From Chloroflexota bacterium (lineage in GTDB: Bacteria; Chloroflexota; Anaerolineae; Fen-1058), in contig JACRBO010000373.1 in NCBI GenBank assembly GCA_016219235.1, forward strand, positions 1 through 5,924: a DNA stretch of 5,924 nt, written 5' to 3'. Below are positions 1-3,664 of this stretch, one piece after another. Under the pieces are notes generated by a model. That model was given only the letters and a program-made list of their open reading frames with translations, ran no database searches and was not told the origin of the DNA. How positions within the stretch are numbered: the stretch's first letter is position 1; every line of letters begins with the position of its first letter. A program made the translations under genes and the position numbers.

Positions 1-1438
1 CCTCAGTGCGTGGGCGGCTTTCTAGCAGGCGCAGTGCATTGTGCAGTGATCGTTGCGCGTTCGCCGCGTCACCCTGCCGTTGATAGAGTTGGGCCAGGGT
101 GTAGTGGGCCAGCACAAAATCGCGATCAAGATAGACGGCCCGCTTCAGGGCTTCAACCGCCTGTTCGAATAAGCCGTGTTCCTGATAGACCAGCGACAGG
201 GTGTAGTAGGGCGCGGCGTGCAACTTGTCTTTCTGGATGGCTTTTTCGCACCAGGCTTGCGCTTCTCCCAGATTGCCTTTGTTGGCGTAAATCTTGCCCA
301 GGGTGTAATACGCGGGTACGAACGCCGCATCGCGATCTAACTTTTCGTACAACTTCACCAGGGCCTCGTCGAGCTGGCCGGCTTGGATCAGCTGTTGGGC
401 GGCTTCAAACGGATCGACCGGCGGCCTGGGCGGCGCGATCGGGGTCCGAACGGTTGAGACGGGCACACTCGCGCCCGGCGCGCGGGCCAGTTGAGCGGTC
501 GGGTGTGTGGTAAAGGCAGGCACCTGGGGCAGCGTCGGCGCGAAGACGTTGATCGATTTCGCGGGGCGCAGCTCGGCCGATCGGGTCTTTTGATACACCA
601 CTGTGCCGGGCAGGTTGCGCGTTTCAAAATCGCCGTAGAACACCATGTTGGGTTCGGACGGGCCGGGGATCAGCCAGCCGCCATCGGTCAAGGTTTCATG
701 AAAGCGCCGCACCACGTCCACCGTCACCTGCGGCGTGAAATAGATGGTGACATTGCGGCACAGGATAATATCCATGGCATTGGTGTTGTTGGTCAGCGAT
801 GGATAGTTGTCGCCCACCAGGTTCAGGTAGTTGAACGTCACCATGCGCTTGATGTGCTCGTCGAGGGCGTAGGACTTACCATCGAATTCGAAATAGGTGT
901 CTTGAATGCGCCGATCGACTCCGCGGAATGACCACGAGCCGTATAGGCCGGCCTGGGCTTTGCGCAACGCTTCGCGATTGAGGTCGGTGGCCAGAATCAG
1001 AATGTTCCAACTGTCCAGATTGGGAATCGTCTCGCGCAGCAGCATTGCCACGGAGTAAGGCTCTTCGCCGGTGGCACAGCCTGCGCTCCAGATGCGGATG
1101 CGGCGGCTGCTGTGTCCGCGCTGCGCCATCAGCTCGGGCAGAATATGATTGCGCAGTGCGTCCCAGTGATTGGCGTTGCGAAAGAAGTACGTCTCGCCCA
1201 CCGTCAGTATACTGATCACTTGATCCCATAACTCAGTGGTGGCTGCGCGGCTGTGCAGCAGCAAGTACAGTTGATCCAGATTGCTGTTGCCCGTCAACGT
1301 CAGCACCTCGGCCAGGCCGCGCGTCAGCAGATGACGCTTGTCCTCCTGGAAGTCCAGGCCGATACGGTCCAGGATGAAATCCCGGAAGCGCTCGAATTCA
1401 GCCTGAGAGAGTTTGAAGTCCTTAAGATCGGGTGCCAT
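1..1438 (-). CDS. cheR: Chemotaxis protein methyltransferase CheR with C-terminal TPR domain (3' end outside window)
   Basis: SAM-dependent methyltransferase that methylates glutamates on chemoreceptors for adaptation; cytoplasmic. The frame is open from ATG at 1438 to the window edge, giving 479 residues with the C-terminus missing. Seen in the sequence: a helical N-terminal CheR domain (about 8-65); GETYFFRN (81-88); the SAM-binding hallmark IWSAGCATGEEPYS (116-129); ILATDLN (148-154); FNYLNL (202-207); the catalytic-domain signature DIILCRNVTIYF (223-234); and GGWLIPGPSEP (253-263), where many relatives read G-H/P-S/T-E. A Pro/Ala-rich linker (about 286-342) leads to at least three TPR units (about 343-473, with repeated YYTLG/YYTLS/HYTLA helices). 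CheR-TPR fusions are a known class; the TPRs probably mediate protein-protein docking. The gene lies 24 bases after cheW, with only a weak ribosome site, so it is likely translated from the operon mRNA by coupling. The identity of the enzyme is near certain; its receptor partners are unknown. Confidence 0.97.
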   Translation of the reverse strand, partial: MAPDLKDFKLSQAEFERFRDFILDRIGLDFQEDKRHLLTRGLAEVLTLTGNSNLDQLYLLLHSRAATTELWDQVISILTVGETYFFRNANHWDALRNHILPELMAQRGHSSRRIRIWSAGCATGEEPYSVAMLLRETIPNLDSWNILILATDLNREALRKAQAGLYGSWSFRGVDRRIQDTYFEFDGKSYALDEHIKRMVTFNYLNLVGDNYPSLTNNTNAMDIILCRNVTIYFTPQVTVDVVRRFHETLTDGGWLIPGPSEPNMVFYGDFETRNLPGTVVYQKTRSAELRPAKSINVFAPTLPQVPAFTTHPTAQLARAPGASVPVSTVRTPIAPPRPPVDPFEAAQQLIQAGQLDEALVKLYEKLDRDAAFVPAYYTLGKIYANKGNLGEAQAWCEKAIQKDKLHAAPYYTLSLVYQEHGLFEQAVEALKRAVYLDRDFVLAHYTLAQLYQRQGDAANAQRSLHNALRLLESRPRTE

Positions 1439-1462
1439 GGCCGTTGTCCAGTGAGCGGTCGG

Positions 1463-1981
1463 TTAGTTCAATGAAGCGCTGACAGCGTCAGCGACGACAT
1501 CGTCGCTGAGCAGACTGCCCGGATCGAGAATTAAGATCAACCGATCGCCCAGTTTGCCGACCGCTAACAGGTGTTCCATCGCGGCGCCGATCTGATCGGA
1601 CGGTTCGATGCAATCGGCTGGAAGCGTGAGAACTTCAGAGACGACATCGACCATCAGGGCCATCACCCGCCCGTCGGCGCGCGCGATCAACAACTGCGTG
1701 TTGAGGTCATACGGACGATCGGCCAGCCCGCAGCGCCGCCGCAAACTGACGACGGGAATGACGCGGCCGCGCAGGTTGATCATGCCTTCCACAAAGACGG
1801 GCGCTTTCGGGGCGCGGGTGACGGCCACCATGCGCACCACTTGTACGACGTTGGCAATGTTCAGGGCGTAGTCCTGATCATCTATTTTGAACGTCAGCAG
1901 CTGCAGGTGGCCGCTGGTGGTTAGCCGGGCCGTGCGTCGGGCAGTCGCCAGGGTGGTCGCTAGCTGATCGGATGCAAGCAT
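1463..1981 (-). CDS. cheW: Chemotaxis adaptor protein CheW
   Basis: Cytoplasmic scaffold that couples chemoreceptors to the kinase CheA. The protein has 172 residues with a single CheW domain from about residue 25 to 162, preceded by about 24 extra polar residues. Diagnostic sequence: LLTFKIDDQDYALNI (28-42), the family signature GMINLRGRVIPVVSLRRR (66-83), VDVVSEVLTLP (111-121) and the closing GKLGDRLILILD (142-153). No response-regulator or kinase domain is attached, so this is CheW rather than CheV or CheA. The ATG at 1981 is chosen because a strong AGGAG lies 6 bases upstream. It starts 21 bases after the ArlF-like gene and ends 24 bases before cheR, so it is almost certainly co-transcribed with both. 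It could equally serve a non-motility chemosensory array, but its neighbours argue for control of an archaellum. Confidence 0.95.
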   Translation of the reverse strand: MLASDQLATTLATARRTARLTTSGHLQLLTFKIDDQDYALNIANVVQVVRMVAVTRAPKAPVFVEGMINLRGRVIPVVSLRRRCGLADRPYDLNTQLLIARADGRVMALMVDVVSEVLTLPADCIEPSDQIGAAMEHLLAVGKLGDRLILILDPGSLLSDDVVADAVSASLN

Positions 1982-1987
1982 GGTCGT

Positions 1988-1992
1988 CTCCT
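1988..1992 (-). promoter_or_regulatory. Ribosome binding site of cheW
   Basis: The minus strand reads AGGAG, 6 bases before the cheW ATG. This is the best Shine-Dalgarno match in the window. It fixes the start and suggests cheW is translated efficiently within the operon. Confidence 0.75.
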
Positions 1993-2002
1993 GCGAGTGA
2001 TG

Positions 2003-2503
2003 TCACCGTTCAAAAATCACGCTGGCGGCAATGCCGTTGGGTGTGGCGACGGTGGCCACGTTGGTTGATCCCGCGGCGATGGTGAATTCCACGGGCACGG
2101 TGATGATCATTTCCTCGCCCGGATTCAAAATATTCGGCTCGATCTTTTCCAGCGTCGTCGGTGCGGTCTGATAAATCTGCCTGAGCCAGGTGCCATACGT
2201 GTACCAGTTGGCGTGCGGCAGCAGGCTCAGATCGGTGTATTCCACAATCACGTCCCAGTGTTCAAAGTCGGCCAGTTTGGTGTTGCCCGTATTGGTGACG
2301 GTGATATAGACCATATCGCCCAGTACGGAGGTGCTGGCCGACAGCGCCTGCAAATGAGTGCGCGCTTGATCGGCCAGGCGGACCTGCATCAGGCGTGTCG
2401 CTTCGGCCAGGCCGCCCTGGGCGGTCAGCGAGCCTTCCGTTAAGCCCAGCATAGCCAGGATCATGATGCCAATGATGATGATGCCGGTGAGTGCGTTTTC
2501 CAT
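2003..2503 (-). CDS. arlF: ArlF (FlaF)-like archaellum stator/anchor protein
   Basis: Predicted 166-residue protein with one N-terminal membrane helix (about 7-23, IIIIGIMILAMLGL) and a mostly beta extracytoplasmic domain. Archaeal ArlF and ArlG are bitopic proteins with Ig-like beta-sandwich domains that anchor the motor to the envelope; ArlF binds the S-layer (family knowledge). Supporting sequence: VYITVTNTGNTKL (65-77), the 'strand-N-x-G-strand' element typical of these domains; WDVIVEY (83-89); LNPGEEMIITV (126-136); and PNGI (155-158), which recurs near the C-terminus of the neighbouring ArlG-like protein. There is no basic residue and no K/R-G cleavage site before the helix, so it does not look like a processed pilin or archaellin. 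ATG at 2503 puts the helix at the extreme N-terminus, although no good ribosome site precedes it; an in-frame TTG at 2542 would add 13 residues. It lies 25 bases after arlG. The assignment to F rather than G rests on order and on the better ArlG match upstream. A bacterial pseudopilin is the main alternative. Confidence 0.72.
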   Translation of the reverse strand: MENALTGIIIIGIMILAMLGLTEGSLTAQGGLAEATRLMQVRLADQARTHLQALSASTSVLGDMVYITVTNTGNTKLADFEHWDVIVEYTDLSLLPHANWYTYGTWLRQIYQTAPTTLEKIEPNILNPGEEMIITVPVEFTIAAGSTNVATVATPNGIAASVIFER

Positions 2504-2528
2504 GACTGAGCAGCCGCTGCCGGGCTGT

Positions 2529-2993
2529 TTACCAACTGGCAAAAATTTCCGTGCTGATGCCGTTGGGCAGCACGAGCTTGACAAAGTAGGTGCCGGACGC
2601 CGGTGGCACCGGGTAGTGCACCGTGATCTTCAACGTGGCCCGCGATCGCCACTCGGTATCATTCTCGATCACGTAATCCCAATACGGCGATCCGCTGCCG
2701 GCCCCGTAGCCGATGCGGGTGAAATTATTGTCCGGCCCGAAAAACAGATCGCACGCTTCAGGCGGCGCAATGCGCAAGCTGCCCACATTCTTCACCCAGA
2801 TCACGGCCGTATTGCCGGAGCGGGTGGCGTGAATGATCTCGATCTGGCTCTGCATCCGCTCGTCAAGGCGGCGTTCCATGCTGTTCATCGCGGCGCCGCT
2901 TTGCTGGATCGCGGGCGAGATGGAGTTGAAGACCAGGATGGCCGAGATGACGCCGGCAATGATCAGCAGAGCGGTGACGATCGTCTTATCCAA
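2529..2993 (-). CDS. arlG: ArlG (FlaG)-like archaellum stator protein
   Basis: Predicted 154-residue bitopic membrane protein: a hydrophobic helix (about 4-24), an amphipathic linker helix (about 28-48) and a beta-rich extracytoplasmic domain (about 49-154). In archaea ArlG forms short filaments capped by ArlF that fix the archaellum motor against the envelope (family knowledge). The sequence shows IEIIHA (51-56), VIWVKNVGSLRI (64-75), DLFFGPDNNFTRIGYG (82-97), YWDYVIEN (104-111), LKITVHYP (121-128) and GTYFVKLVLPNGIS (134-147), in the order and spacing I remember from crenarchaeal FlaG. The start is TTG at 2993, supported by AAGAGG 6 bases upstream. Its first 8 bases overlap the end of the ArlD/E-like gene, so translation is probably coupled. 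The next gene is ArlF-like; G before F is the crenarchaeal order. No cleavable signal peptide or type III signal peptide is evident. A diverged type IV pilin is a weaker alternative. Confidence 0.8.
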   Translation of the reverse strand: MDKTIVTALLIIAGVISAILVFNSISPAIQQSGAAMNSMERRLDERMQSQIEIIHATRSGNTAVIWVKNVGSLRIAPPEACDLFFGPDNNFTRIGYGAGSGSPYWDYVIENDTEWRSRATLKITVHYPVPPASGTYFVKLVLPNGISTEIFASW

Positions 2994-3561
2994 GGCCGGC
3001 CTCTTCGATGATCGTCAGTGCTTCGTCGATGTCGGCGGCCCGGCCCAGCTCTTCATCCAGCCGCAGCACGATGGTTAACACGTCGTTGGTAGCCACCTGT
3101 GCCGGATCGGCCTGCTGATTGAGCGAGGTCAGCCGCAGCAAGATGGCTTTGGTGTCGTTGTCCAGAATGGCGCGAGTTACGCAGGTCCCAATCAGCCGAC
3201 TGGTGCGCTGGCTGCCCAGCCGCGCGATGCTATCGTTCACCCACTCCAGCAGTTTAACCATGGCCGCCTGATCGACGCTGCCGCTGGCTTTGGGCGCGGC
3301 CGGCGGGGGTGTCGTCGGGCGCACCTCATCCAGCGACACTTTCTTCAAGATGGGGGCGGGCGCGCTGGCGGTCGCCGCAGCCGCCGCTCGATTGGCTAGC
3401 TGCGCCACTGCTTCGGCCGGAGGCGCAGTATCTTCCGCTCGCAGGGTGGGATAGTAGTGCACCAGCACCTGTTCCTGAATATCCAGCAGCGTGCGCTGAA
3501 TTTCATTCTTTAAGATTTTCATCTCGTATTCCAGAGCTTTGACGCGTGCATCAAGTTCCAT
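2986..3561 (-). CDS. ArlC/D/E-like archaellum switch protein (coiled coil plus ArlD/E-type domain)
   Basis: Predicted 191-residue soluble protein. Residues 1-33 form a heptad-like coiled coil (LDARVKALEYEMKILKNEI and following) resembling the short coiled-coil ArlC family. Residues 42-95 are a Pro/Ala-rich linker. Residues about 98-185 are helical and start with MVKLLEWVNDSIARLGSQR, followed by a short helix, AILDNDTKAILLRL and a C-terminal helix. This matches the layout of the archaeal ArlD/E domain (LLEWlxxLvexxG...), although the usual aromatic Y..GWIS segment is not recognisable. Archaeal ArlC/D/E proteins form a cytoplasmic collar at the motor and receive the chemotaxis signal through CheF and CheY (family knowledge). 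ATG at 3561 has GAGG 5 bases upstream. It is the first gene after the 103-base gap and probably opens the operon; its stop lies inside the ArlG-like start. Without its neighbours I would only call it a coiled-coil protein, so the name depends partly on context. Confidence 0.65.
   Translation of the reverse strand: MELDARVKALEYEMKILKNEIQRTLLDIQEQVLVHYYPTLRAEDTAPPAEAVAQLANRAAAAATASAPAPILKKVSLDEVRPTTPPPAAPKASGSVDQAAMVKLLEWVNDSIARLGSQRTSRLIGTCVTRAILDNDTKAILLRLTSLNQQADPAQVATNDVLTIVLRLDEELGRAADIDEALTIIEEAGLG
3000..3005 (-). promoter_or_regulatory. Ribosome binding site deciding the TTG start of arlG
   Basis: The minus strand reads AAGAGG, 6 bases before TTG at 2993, and lies inside the last codons of the ArlD/E-like gene. 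It supports a TTG start that leaves the membrane helix at the extreme N-terminus. With the 8-base overlap it points to translational coupling. Confidence 0.6.
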
Positions 3562-3664
3562 CGGAGCCTCGCCTACCAGAGATAGTTGTGATTTGAAATA
3601 GTGTAATTCAACCTCGAACGGCCGGGGGTTTCGCTTGGGTTACGAAACCATAGCAGGCCACCCG
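3562..3664 (-). promoter_or_regulatory. Intergenic region, probable promoter region of the arl-che operon
   Basis: This is the only gap in the window longer than 30 bases. It separates the stop of the O-antigen ligase-like gene from the ArlD/E-like gene. It holds a hairpin (3627-3649) and then, towards the arl genes, an AT-rich island (3587-3611) that stands out from the GC-rich surroundings. The island contains TTGAA-N9-TTCAA (3593-3611), an inverted repeat that could be an operator. A TTGAAT that could act as a -35 box (3606-3611) is present, but I find no -10 box at the right distance (TATCTC at 3579-3584 is 21 bases away). Promoter assignment is therefore inferred from position and base composition. 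Confidence 0.35.
3627..3649 (-). terminator. Inverted repeat, possible weak terminator of the O-antigen ligase-like gene
   Basis: GGTTTCG and CGAAACC form a perfect 7-bp stem with a 9-base loop, 15 bases past the stop codon at 3665-3667. On the minus strand the stem is followed by CCCCCGGCC, not a T-run, so it is not a classic intrinsic terminator. It could be a 3' stabilising hairpin or a protein-binding palindrome. Confidence 0.3.

Noticed and set aside
10..931. Plus-strand open frames opposite the CheR gene (10-513 and 491-931)
   Set aside because: They are antisense to a clear CheR-TPR frame, and their translations are rich in Arg and low in any recognisable motif.
2460..2487. ATGATG-type short repeat on the plus strand
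   Set aside because: It is explained by Ile and Met codons of the hydrophobic helix of the ArlF-like protein, not by a non-coding repeat.
2504..2584. An ArlF start at 2584, adding 27 residues
   Set aside because: It would overlap arlG by 56 bases and put a Cys/Ser-rich, non-conserved stretch before the membrane helix. ATG at 2503 gives the expected bitopic layout.
2003..2993. Bacterial type IV pilins or Tad-type pseudopilins
   Set aside because: No G/A-x-x-x-x-E processing site precedes either hydrophobic helix, and the C-terminal beta domains with VxNxG and PNGI motifs fit ArlF/ArlG better. Not fully excluded for the ArlF-like protein.
2463..3011. Plus-strand open frame of 182 codons opposite the ArlG- and ArlF-like genes
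   Set aside because: It is antisense to two proteins with coherent membrane-helix and beta-domain patterns; the composition is typical of a shadow frame in GC-rich DNA.
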